Source of the DNA: Candidatus Heimdallarchaeota archaeon
GTDB lineage: Archaea > Asgardarchaeota > Heimdallarchaeia > Heimdallarchaeales > Heimdallarchaeaceae
Length of the DNA: 64,000 nt
Direction: 5' to 3'
NCBI GenBank assembly: GCA_019057815.1
Contig: JAHLWR010000011.1
Location: forward strand, 62,001 to 126,000
Positions within the stretch are counted from its first letter, which is position 1. Every line of letters begins with the position of its first letter. The notes beneath the pieces are model-generated. The model ran no database searches and was not told the origin of the DNA. It saw only the letters and a list, made by a program, of their open reading frames with translations. Positions 8,964 to 17,060 of this stretch are shown piece after piece. The position numbers and the translations under genes were made by a program.

Positions 8964-10226
8964 TCATCTTCTTCTTTTGTATACAGAAGAAAGTAAACAA
9001 ACATTAACGATAAGGCTAAAAACCACGAATAATATTGGAAATGAGCTTTTTTCTGTTGTTGAAGATACTGTTTCAGACGAAGTAGTTAGAGTAGTAACTA
9101 TCGGTTCACCAAGAGGCCAAGGATCAATAGAACCAGCAGAACCATCAATCAAATAAGGAATTGTTGAATAATCTGACCAGTAATTACCTTTGTTTGAGGT
9201 TTTATCATACCAAGTGTTATTTGATCCACCATCAAAAGCTTGAGGTCCTTGAGTAATATACAAATTATTATCAACAAATTCATTATGGTGAATAATATTA
9301 TCTACTGAGTATTCATCAATATAAGCTCCGTAATCGTAATTTCGGTTAAACAGATTATGTCTAATAACATTAGAATCAGCATCCATTAGTTTAATGCCGT
9401 TTTTGTTGTTACTACAATCATTGTAAGCAATGGTTGAACAACTATAACCAAGTAGTTTAATACCATAGTAGTTGTTGTTGCTGCACGTGTTGTTCATAAC
9501 AGTAGAGTGATAGTAGAAATGAACGATTGAATAAAGGTAAATTCCAATATCACCTTCGTTAAAAGTGTTATTTATAATAATAGAGGAAGCTTGAAGTAAT
9601 TTTATTCCCCACTTATTATAAAAGCAATCATTGTCAAAAACATAGCAGCTTTCCAAATATAAAAGAGCAATTCCTTCGAAAGTATTACCCCCACAAGTAT
9701 TTTTCTCAATTGAACAATTTTCTGAATTATGAAGTTCAATACCTACATAATTACTGAGGCAGGTGTTGTTAACTATAGTGGAATTGGAACTATCAGAGAG
9801 ATAAATACCTGCATAATTGCTGCTTACACATGTATTGTTATTGATTATTGCGGTTCCTACAGATATTGATTCAATATGAATACCGGAAAAAGCATATTCA
9901 ATGAAACAATGCTGGATAATGAAATGTTTAGTTACATTGTAAACTAGAATACCGTAGTATCCATAAGCTGTAATGGTAATGGTATAGCCTTCAATGACAT
10001 AAGGATCAATTTCTGTGCCTGAACCAGGAAAACCATAATCGGTGAAATTCGCATCACAGATAATCTCTATCCTTTCGTGAGGAGTTAAAGCGGAGAAAAC
10101 ATCAAGGTTTATATCATAAACGCTTATTTTGGAATTTGTTGCTACAGAATTAAGGAGAAGTGAAAGAATCAAGGTGCAACTTATGGAAATTTTCAAAGCT
10201 AATTTTATTGATGATTTTACTTTCAT
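8964..10226 (-). CDS. NosD-like beta-helix surface protein
   Basis: A 420-aa secreted protein. It has a signal peptide at about 7-29, followed by many repeats of roughly 22 residues with the consensus NxxxNNxxGI(Y/K)L (for example NNTCSNNNYYGIKL, NDCSNNKNGIKL). These form a right-handed parallel beta helix as in NosD/CASH proteins. The GNYWSDY motif near 345 is typical of archaeal NosD relatives. A Ser/Thr-rich linker and a C-terminal membrane helix (about 395-415) with a KRRR stop-transfer follow. It is probably surface-anchored and carbohydrate- or adhesion-related. A minus-strand TATA lies at 10246-10258. Confidence 0.9.
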   Translation of the reverse strand: MKVKSSIKLALKISISCTLILSLLLNSVATNSKISVYDINLDVFSALTPHERIEIICDANFTDYGFPGSGTEIDPYVIEGYTITITAYGYYGILVYNVTKHFIIQHCFIEYAFSGIHIESISVGTAIINNNTCVSSNYAGIYLSDSSNSTIVNNTCLSNYVGIELHNSENCSIEKNTCGGNTFEGIALLYLESCYVFDNDCFYNKWGIKLLQASSIIINNTFNEGDIGIYLYSIVHFYYHSTVMNNTCSNNNYYGIKLLGYSCSTIAYNDCSNNKNGIKLMDADSNVIRHNLFNRNYDYGAYIDEYSVDNIIHHNEFVDNNLYITQGPQAFDGGSNNTWYDKTSNKGNYWSDYSTIPYLIDGSAGSIDPWPLGEPIVTTLTTSSETVSSTTEKSSFPILFVVFSLIVNVCLLSSVYKRRR

Positions 10227-10245
10227 AAGAGCACATTCCAGTGTA

Positions 10246-10258
10246 CTAAATATATTCT
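10246..10258 (-). promoter_or_regulatory. TATA box of the NosD-like gene
   Basis: On the minus strand gaatatatttagt lies 20-30 bases before the ATG at 10226, so the mRNA would be nearly leaderless. Confidence 0.45.
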
Positions 10259-10298
10259 TTTTTCTTGCTAATAAATGATTCTAAATGAAAGTTTAAAA

Positions 10299-10468
10299 GC
10301 ATGTCCCAAAACCTCCTAATCACCTCTAGAGGGTCTGAGCGTACAAAAGAAAGGTGTACCTGAGAAAAGGGCAAAGTAAAGTTCTGAGTTTATTTCTTCC
10401 TTTCTCCGCTAAAAGATCTTTCTCCCTTAGAGACGCTCTAATCATCTTATACTATTTTTAGGACATGC
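10299..10468. mobile_element. 170-bp MITE-like element
   Basis: Near-perfect terminal inverted repeats: gcatgtcccaaaa at the left and its mirror ttttaggacatgc at the right. There is no coding capacity. The left 95 bases recur at 22410-22503, and the right 80 bases recur at about 25611-25691 beside a transposase fragment. This is therefore an internally deleted relative of that insertion sequence. Internal palindromes (ctctagag, gtac...gtac) are present. No clear target duplication was seen. Confidence 0.75.
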
Positions 10469-10588
10469 CTAAATTAGTGAAAATTGTTACAGCATTTTGA
10501 TTAGATAAAAACTTGATTCTCTTAGTCAACAACACACTCCTTGAATATTTGATTATCTTTATAATCGTAATTTAATATCTAATAAATA

Positions 10589-11794
10589 ATGATAAGGAAG
10601 ACAAAAAAAACTAAATATTTAATTGTGGTGCTTGTAATTATTCTCATATTACTAAATTCTAGAAGTTCTTATCAAAGTACTAATTATAAATACTCTGCAA
10701 TCCCTAAACCAATGTCACCAAGCACCTCCCTTTCTGAGTCGCTAATTTTCTATATCCTTTCACCTGAGAATGATTCTGTCTTCTTTGACCAACCTATTTT
10801 TACATATTATATTTCAACTATGGAAGCCGCTTTGTCATTTTGGTTGAATGGATCAATAGTTGCTAATCTTGTAAATAACTCCATCCTTCCTTTGACATAC
10901 AGAGGATGGTACAACTTGACTGGCGTTGCAATCTTTAATAGCAGTATTATTACGCATCAGGTTATTTTTGGATATTTTCCTGATCTATCAGTTAATGTAA
11001 ACTATACTGCTTGTTACCTTAACACATGGCGCCATATTTATGGATATGAAAGCGATTCTATCCCTACCTATGGTATTAATGAAATAATAACCTTATTTGT
11101 TCAACCAAATGAGAAAAAAGAAACATTGAATATCACAATTGAATACGGAAGGGTACAAGATGTCTTACCCTTAGATGAAGGAAATTATACTTGGGTTAAT
11201 AGCACTACACTACAAATAACAATAGAACCTCTAATAAGAAACTATCCAATGCCTAGTTATCTTACCCATAAAATGATCTTTAATATGAGTTCAATACTTC
11301 CTAATAGTTATAATAGCCAAGACTTTTACTTCTATCGAAATGTTGTGCCACCTCAGATAATCCCATTCGAGTACGAAAAATTTCTTATTGCTACCCTCTC
11401 AGGTGCAGCTTACGGTCATTTTTATATTTGGTCAATGATTTCCGAATTGGTTAATATATCTATATATTTAGATGGTTTTCTGATCCTTGAAGAGTACAAT
11501 AAAAACGGTTTCAGAATAGAGTATTTTACGATAATTATTGACACTACTCTGTACTCCAATGGTAATCATACATTAGAGATCCTTGTTACAGATTTCTTCA
11601 ATCTAACTTCGAAAGTAGAATATATTCTTGATTTCTTTAATCATGAATCAACAAATAGTACGACAGAAATAATAACTAATAATGGATCATCATCTTTAAC
11701 ATGGCTTTACTACCTCATAGGTTTCTATTGTTTAAGTGTGTTGGCTATTTTAATATTTCGTCGATATTACATCAGGCGAAAAAAACAAGCCTAA
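10589..11794 (+). CDS. secreted membrane-anchored surface protein (unknown)
   Basis: A 401-aa protein with an N-terminal signal/anchor (about 8-25), a large extracellular region rich in Asn, Ser, Thr and aromatic residues with many NxS/T glycosylation sequons, and a C-terminal membrane helix (about 371-391) followed by RRYYIRRKK. The ectodomain looks beta-rich and perhaps Ig-like, but I recognise no family. The architecture matches the NosD-like neighbour, suggesting a block of cell-surface genes. The bases between the MITE and this ATG contain AT-rich promoter candidates near 10555-10575. Confidence 0.75.
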   Translation: MIRKTKKTKYLIVVLVIILILLNSRSSYQSTNYKYSAIPKPMSPSTSLSESLIFYILSPENDSVFFDQPIFTYYISTMEAALSFWLNGSIVANLVNNSILPLTYRGWYNLTGVAIFNSSIITHQVIFGYFPDLSVNVNYTACYLNTWRHIYGYESDSIPTYGINEIITLFVQPNEKKETLNITIEYGRVQDVLPLDEGNYTWVNSTTLQITIEPLIRNYPMPSYLTHKMIFNMSSILPNSYNSQDFYFYRNVVPPQIIPFEYEKFLIATLSGAAYGHFYIWSMISELVNISIYLDGFLILEEYNKNGFRIEYFTIIIDTTLYSNGNHTLEILVTDFFNLTSKVEYILDFFNHESTNSTTEIITNNGSSSLTWLYYLIGFYCLSVLAILIFRRYYIRRKKQA

Positions 11795-11803
11795 ATATCT
11801 CAA

Positions 11804-12268
11804 TTACTTATTATTAACACAAATAAATGAAACTAAATAGATTGTCCAACATGGTATACTGATCATGTTCCAGAGATGATAGAAGGATAAGAGAAGTTGC
11901 ACCATACTAGCACCCCACATCACTCCGAAAATGAATCCTGTTGTGATATAGTATTTTCGATCAAAGGTAAGCGTCATTTTTACCCACAAAATCCAGTAAA
12001 CGATGAAAATGAAGACAAAACATGATACGCAAAACGTAATCCATTTGGGATTTATCAGTTGTTCTGTAGTAGCAATGGGTTGATTCAACATATGTTCTAA
12101 AGTGCCAGTTATTGCAGAAATAATATTACAAAACGTGAAATAAATAAGCGCTCGAGTCCAAGCTACACTTGGTTTCCAAATGGTTACAGGGAGCTTACGA
12201 TATCTAATGATGTAAAATGAGATTAGAATTAATGCAACAATTGACATAATTATGGTGTAGAGCCGCAT
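11804..12268 (-). CDS. four-helix membrane protein (unknown)
   Basis: A 154-aa protein made almost entirely of four or five hydrophobic segments (near 4-20, 35-55, 75-97, 107-127 and 132-150) with short polar loops. No catalytic or transporter motif is recognisable. It converges on the surface-protein gene at 10589 with only 9 bases between stops. It is divergent from the MttB-like gene at 12376. Confidence 0.6.
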   Translation of the reverse strand: MRLYTIIMSIVALILISFYIIRYRKLPVTIWKPSVAWTRALIYFTFCNIISAITGTLEHMLNQPIATTEQLINPKWITFCVSCFVFIFIVYWILWVKMTLTFDRKYYITTGFIFGVMWGASMVQLLLSFYHLWNMISIPCWTIYLVSFICVNNK

Positions 12269-12375
12269 CCTTTTTCACATTTTAATAAAACCTTATAATT
12301 GTTCTCCAGTAGTAAATAATATTTTTAAGATATAGCACATATGTACATGTAATTCAAATACTGAAGTGAAACCTA

Positions 12376-13818
12376 ATGAGACCAGCTCTTAATGTTTTGG
12401 AAGATGAATTAAAAGAAAAAGTTGTAATAGAAGCAATTGAAATCCTTGAAGAAATAGGTTTCTTTGTTGAAAATCAGGATGCAATTGAAATATTAAAGAA
12501 TGAAGGAGTTAAAGTTGAACAAAATCGAGCCATTATACCACAAGATTTAGTTAAAAAGGCTCTAAAAACTGCTCCTTCTTCTATATCGCTATTTGATCGA
12601 GAAGGGAAAGAAGTATCAAAACTTGAAGGAGATAACATTTGTTTTGACCCTGGATCAGCTGCTTTGAATGTTCTTGACACAGAAACTAACGAAATTCGTC
12701 AAGCAGTTACTAAGGATTTTATTGATTTCACAAAAATTGTTGAGCAATTAGAACATATACATGCTCAAAGTACAGCTATTGTATGTTCTGATGTTCATGA
12801 AGAGGTAGGTGATAGTTATCGTCTTTATCTTGCTCTAATTTATTCGAAAAAACCAATCATTACAGGGACATTTCGAAAAGAATCATTTGAAACAATGAAA
12901 AATATGCTTATCTCAATCCGAGGAGACGAGAAAAGATTAAGAGAAAAACCTTTGGCTATTTTTGATGCATGTCCATCTCCACCGTTAAAATGGAGTGATT
13001 TAACTTGTCAAAGTGTAATTGACTGTGCTAAATATGGAATTCCCTCTGAATTTGTTTCAATGCCCATGACTGGTGCAAATGCTCCTGTTACAATTCTTGG
13101 ATCGATTGTCCAACATGCAGCTGAAACCCTAGCAGGATTAGTGATATCTCAGTTAGTTTCGCCAGGAGCTCCAGTTATTTGGGGAGGATCTCCTGCGGCT
13201 TTTGATATGAGAAAAGGAACAATATATTTAGCTTCTGTTGACACTATTCTTATTGATTTAGGTTATGTAGAAATTGGCAAATACCTCAATCTTCCTACTC
13301 ATACTTATCTTGGTATGTCTGATGCCAAAATACTCGATATGCAATCTGGTTTTGAGACAGGAATGGGAGCTTTATTAGCAGGAATAAAAGGGGTAAATAT
13401 GATCTCTGGAGCAGGAATGATGAATTTTGAATCAACTCAAAGTATTCAAAAAGTAGTAATCGATAATGACATTGCAGGAATGACATATAAATTTGTTAGT
13501 GGCATTACTCAAAGAGATGAACCAATAGCAAAGGATTTACTCAAGGAATTCGATGAAAAAACACATCTATTATCACATGACCATACACTGAAGTGGTTCA
13601 GAGAAGAGCTTTATTTGCCAAGTACAGTTGTTGATCGATCAACAGAAGAAGAATGGATAAGTAAGGGGAGAAAATCTATTGGACAAAGAGCAAAAGAAAG
13701 AGTAGAAAAATTACTTTCTAAATATCCTGGAATATCCATTGAAAAAGATATTATTAATGATTTGACAAATATAATGAAATATAATAAAATGGATTCTATC
13801 CATTTTGTTGATAAATAA
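12376..13818 (+). CDS. MttB-family methyltransferase without pyrrolysine
   Basis: A 480-aa member of the trimethylamine methyltransferase superfamily, which demethylates a quaternary or tertiary amine and methylates a cognate corrinoid protein. Recognisable elements are the N-terminal helical region, GANAPVT, QLVSPGAPVIWGG, FETGMGALLAGIKGVN and LLSHDHTLKWFREEL. There is no in-frame TAG, so it is the non-pyrrolysine type (as in MtgB-like glycine betaine enzymes). The substrate cannot be read from sequence. The corrinoid protein at 6431 is the nearest partner. A 5'-truncated paralogue lies at 21790-22383 on the far side of the island. Confidence 0.9.
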   Translation: MRPALNVLEDELKEKVVIEAIEILEEIGFFVENQDAIEILKNEGVKVEQNRAIIPQDLVKKALKTAPSSISLFDREGKEVSKLEGDNICFDPGSAALNVLDTETNEIRQAVTKDFIDFTKIVEQLEHIHAQSTAIVCSDVHEEVGDSYRLYLALIYSKKPIITGTFRKESFETMKNMLISIRGDEKRLREKPLAIFDACPSPPLKWSDLTCQSVIDCAKYGIPSEFVSMPMTGANAPVTILGSIVQHAAETLAGLVISQLVSPGAPVIWGGSPAAFDMRKGTIYLASVDTILIDLGYVEIGKYLNLPTHTYLGMSDAKILDMQSGFETGMGALLAGIKGVNMISGAGMMNFESTQSIQKVVIDNDIAGMTYKFVSGITQRDEPIAKDLLKEFDEKTHLLSHDHTLKWFREELYLPSTVVDRSTEEEWISKGRKSIGQRAKERVEKLLSKYPGISIEKDIINDLTNIMKYNKMDSIHFVDK

Positions 13819-13860
13819 TTTCTAACTAAAGCAAGAGAAAGCCTTTATTCAAGCAACCAC

Positions 13861-15135
13861 TTAGAACAATAAGCTCTTTAATACTTTGACAAGTTCTCCA
13901 GCCCAACTTAACCAAGGATTTTCAGTTGCATACAAAGCAATTTGCATATATTTACTACATACAGTATGGATAAAATTTTGTATTTCATTACTATTAACTT
14001 CATAGACAGTTCTAGTTCTTCCAGCAAAAGAACCTTTGGGGATAAGACCAAAAGACATGTGTTTATAGAAGTTCTCCTTTGTTAGTTTTCCATATATAGC
14101 TTTATTCCAAATCTGATTACGCAATGTTTCTTCTTCTTGTTTATACCAACAAACAAAGATTTCAAATAAATCATTAAATACCAGATTAATAATCCTTCCA
14201 AGTCTTTCTAATAACCAACCAACTTCAAATTCATTTAGAGAAATCGTAAGTCCAGGATTTTTTTGATTGAGTTTAGCTTTGTTTAACCTATTTACCCAGT
14301 TTTTATGCATACCTATTATTCTAGTTTTTCCTTTCTTATTCAACCAAGGAGCTTCAAGAAGCTTGTCTTTAATAATATCAAGAGATTTCTCATTTCTAGC
14401 CTTTATTTGGAATGTATAATAAGTATAATCACCTTCTTCATTTCTTAAAATAGAAGCAATGTAATTAGCTTGATTTCTCTTAACAATATATTCTAAGTAA
14501 TTACCTTTTTGTTTCAATCTGTAAAGACCTTTTTGATTTTCTATCGTAAAAAGTTTTTTTGATTGCTTACCTTTTGTGAATTTTCTAATTATAGTAATGT
14601 AACATGGAACTTCATCTTTCTTAGCGAAAGTTTTTGTATCAAACCAATCAGCTCTAATAAGATTCTTTCTATCTATTCTCCTATTGCCAGATTCTTTACT
14701 TACTGTGAAAGTTTCATCTACAATTGTGTAAATTCTATTTTTCGCATCACCACTAAATAATTTATATGATTCATTAAAGACATCATTATTTCTCATTAAA
14801 TTAGCAATATCAAACATTGGATCTACCAATTGTTGAAACATTTCTAAATTTTCATCAAATAGTTTTTGTGCAATTTTCTTTTTCCTAAAATTATATGAAC
14901 CATCTGCAAAAAAGGTTCTAGTTGGCATTTCACCATAACCCTCAAAATAACTTCTAGTATATTTATCAGCATCCCCAAATATACCTTCTAAAATAATAGG
15001 TTCATCAGCATTTAATGCTCTACTTGTGAATTTCTCATATGAAGTTTGGAACCATTCAGAATTTTGTATTTCAGCATCTATGGAACTATTTCCAGTTCTA
15101 AATGTGAAATAGAACACTCCATCTAAACCTAACAT
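13861..15135 (-). CDS. unknown island protein, downstream half (424 aa)
   Basis: I recognise no family. The protein is mixed alpha/beta and rich in Lys and aromatic residues, with a helical C-terminal third (from about 300) ending in a hydrophobic segment. The frame upstream of ATG 15135 stays open for 23 more codons, right up to the TAA that ends the preceding gene, and those codons read as natural protein (HPYLNNPRGEAH). The two ORFs may thus be one protein of about 1022 aa broken by a stop at 15205-15207. It is the last gene of the minus-strand island operon. Confidence 0.6.
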   Translation of the reverse strand: MLGLDGVFYFTFRTGNSSIDAEIQNSEWFQTSYEKFTSRALNADEPIILEGIFGDADKYTRSYFEGYGEMPTRTFFADGSYNFRKKKIAQKLFDENLEMFQQLVDPMFDIANLMRNNDVFNESYKLFSGDAKNRIYTIVDETFTVSKESGNRRIDRKNLIRADWFDTKTFAKKDEVPCYITIIRKFTKGKQSKKLFTIENQKGLYRLKQKGNYLEYIVKRNQANYIASILRNEEGDYTYYTFQIKARNEKSLDIIKDKLLEAPWLNKKGKTRIIGMHKNWVNRLNKAKLNQKNPGLTISLNEFEVGWLLERLGRIINLVFNDLFEIFVCWYKQEEETLRNQIWNKAIYGKLTKENFYKHMSFGLIPKGSFAGRTRTVYEVNSNEIQNFIHTVCSKYMQIALYATENPWLSWAGELVKVLKSLLF

Positions 15136-15204
15136 ATGAGCTTCACCTCTAGGATTATTCAGATAAGGATGAAATCGATATGTATTATTTGTTTTAGAGA
15201 GTGG

Positions 15205-16932
15205 TTAAGGATTAGCTGTGAAAAAAGCCAAATCAGTTTCATAAACAAAATCCTCTGTTACAATTTCATTCCATTTTGCAAGTTTCTTACCATTTCTAAT
15301 ATCATTAGCAAATCGTGTCTTTATTTCAACAATCAAATCTTGTTTATGCTTGAAATAATATTCTTCTGTACAAACTATTCCATTATCATCTGACAATATT
15401 ATACTTTCAGGAATATCAAAGTCTGTGATGAATATTCTGTAGTACTCTGGTTCAAGACCTAAGGAAACCATGAAATTTGTATCTTCAGATAAAATAAACG
15501 AATAGTATCTATCTACTACTATAGTTTCATTTGGGAATTCTGGTGAATATACATTTGAAGGTTCCATAAACACAGGATTATCGTCTTCAAATATCCTGAA
15601 ATCTCTATCATATATTGTTCTAGAAATAGTACCACTGTGGCAGTTAAATTTGAAAGTATAGCTTCTTTTTGGCAAATATATAACATGTTTATAATTGTTT
15701 AAATCACCAGTATAATCAAGTATGAATCCATTTTCCATTAATCCTTCAAAGAAACATTGTTCTCTGACTGCATCAATAAGTGATTCTTGAAGTGTTTTTC
15801 CACTTGAATCGGGTACAATTTCATGTAAGGGAAATATTTGTCCTTTGTTGCTCTTTTCCCAGCTCTTAGCTAACATATTTAATTGATCATTAAATTGGTT
15901 AAGTTTTGTAATACCATCATTTCCTCTACCAAAAGTTGTATACATACTAAAACCCGTATCCGCTATGAATTCCAATTCACCATTCTTTGAAATTTTGCAT
16001 GCACCAACAGGGAGACCATCGATTGAATATATTTTTTCAATAGATTGTCGAAAACTGGAACTCATTTGCCTTTTGATGTTACATGGTTGCAACCAATCTC
16101 TTGTGTTGCTAGTTCTCCATTTAAGTTCAATAGGATTATATCTACTAAGCTTCTTAAATCCAGTACCTTCTTCTACCGTTATAATAAGAAGATCATATCC
16201 TTGACCACTACCAATAGATACATGATTTAAACCACATGCTAAATTATTAGTATCCAAATATTCGCTAATTTTGGCCAAACTAGGATGTTCTAGATCTGAA
16301 GACATTTCTGCAGAACTTGCTAGAAATATAATCAATTCAGATAGATGTTCTTTTTCATTGGTTGTTAAAACACTATTATTTCTAAAATTGCTGAGAAGTT
16401 TTAAGAAATATGATTCTGATACTTCATTTAATACTTTATTTGGCAACATATCTTCTTTTATAGCAGCTTTCAAAGAATGAACGAATTCATCGAAAGGATT
16501 TTTAACATTTATGTCCAACATGCTTAGAAGTTTAGTTGAGAAAATGTTAAATCCCGTTCCATCTTCAGTCCCTTTCTTTGCATAGGAAATTAGTTTTTTA
16601 GAAAAATCGATTTCTACATTGTTGTCATGTCCATCATCCTTAAACGGCTCTATTTCGTGTTCTAATGTTTTATGTTGTTTGTAGTGGAGAGACTGTTCAT
16701 ATGAAAATTCTAACTCATTTAATTGTGACCATGTTAAATGTGAAAGGTCGGGTAATTTGAATCGTTTTCTCATCCATGTAATTTGTTTCTTTACTTGTTC
16801 TATGATTGTTAGCTCTTCTTGTATTTCATTTATTATCTCTTCATAGAATTCATCAATTACTTTTTTTGTAATGCTTTTTATTTCGTTTCTCGTCCTTTCT
16901 AAGTTAACCATCTTCATACTATTATCCGACAA
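15205..16932 (-). CDS. unknown island protein, upstream half (575 aa)
   Basis: No family is recognised. The N-terminal 70 residues are helical and charged (coiled-coil-like). The middle holds an alpha-helical block, and from about 220 onward a beta-rich region includes GSGQGYDLLIITVEEG and PIELKWRTSNTRDW, which resemble a nuclease-like or DUF3883-like core (D-x(n)-E-x-K spacing). I cannot confirm a catalytic set. It lies 128 bases after the OLD-type gene on the same strand and is likely co-transcribed. The TAA at 15205 separates it in frame from the next ORF. Confidence 0.6.
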   Translation of the reverse strand: MSDNSMKMVNLERTRNEIKSITKKVIDEFYEEIINEIQEELTIIEQVKKQITWMRKRFKLPDLSHLTWSQLNELEFSYEQSLHYKQHKTLEHEIEPFKDDGHDNNVEIDFSKKLISYAKKGTEDGTGFNIFSTKLLSMLDINVKNPFDEFVHSLKAAIKEDMLPNKVLNEVSESYFLKLLSNFRNNSVLTTNEKEHLSELIIFLASSAEMSSDLEHPSLAKISEYLDTNNLACGLNHVSIGSGQGYDLLIITVEEGTGFKKLSRYNPIELKWRTSNTRDWLQPCNIKRQMSSSFRQSIEKIYSIDGLPVGACKISKNGELEFIADTGFSMYTTFGRGNDGITKLNQFNDQLNMLAKSWEKSNKGQIFPLHEIVPDSSGKTLQESLIDAVREQCFFEGLMENGFILDYTGDLNNYKHVIYLPKRSYTFKFNCHSGTISRTIYDRDFRIFEDDNPVFMEPSNVYSPEFPNETIVVDRYYSFILSEDTNFMVSLGLEPEYYRIFITDFDIPESIILSDDNGIVCTEEYYFKHKQDLIVEIKTRFANDIRNGKKLAKWNEIVTEDFVYETDLAFFTANP

Positions 16933-17060
16933 ATGCTATTTAAAGTAAGGAAAAAAAGAAAGAAAGCAGTAGTCAATTGATACTCTAATCCTTATTCATT
17001 GTGGTGTTACCATATAATCCCGTTTAGATGAGTTTTATGTTTTATTAGTGTAATTCTGCA

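Noticed and set aside
8932-9156. Plus-strand 74-aa frame
   Set aside because: It lies antisense over the NosD-like gene end and its composition is that of a shadow frame.
10309-10460. CRISPR or regulatory repeat based on sequence shared with 22410-22503
   Set aside because: The shared blocks are single long matches with terminal inverted repeats, not short regularly spaced repeats, so a mobile element fits better. No CRISPR array was seen anywhere in the window.
12376-13818. Pyrrolysine-containing trimethylamine methyltransferase
   Set aside because: The gene reads through 480 codons with no internal TAG, so it is the non-pyrrolysine type.
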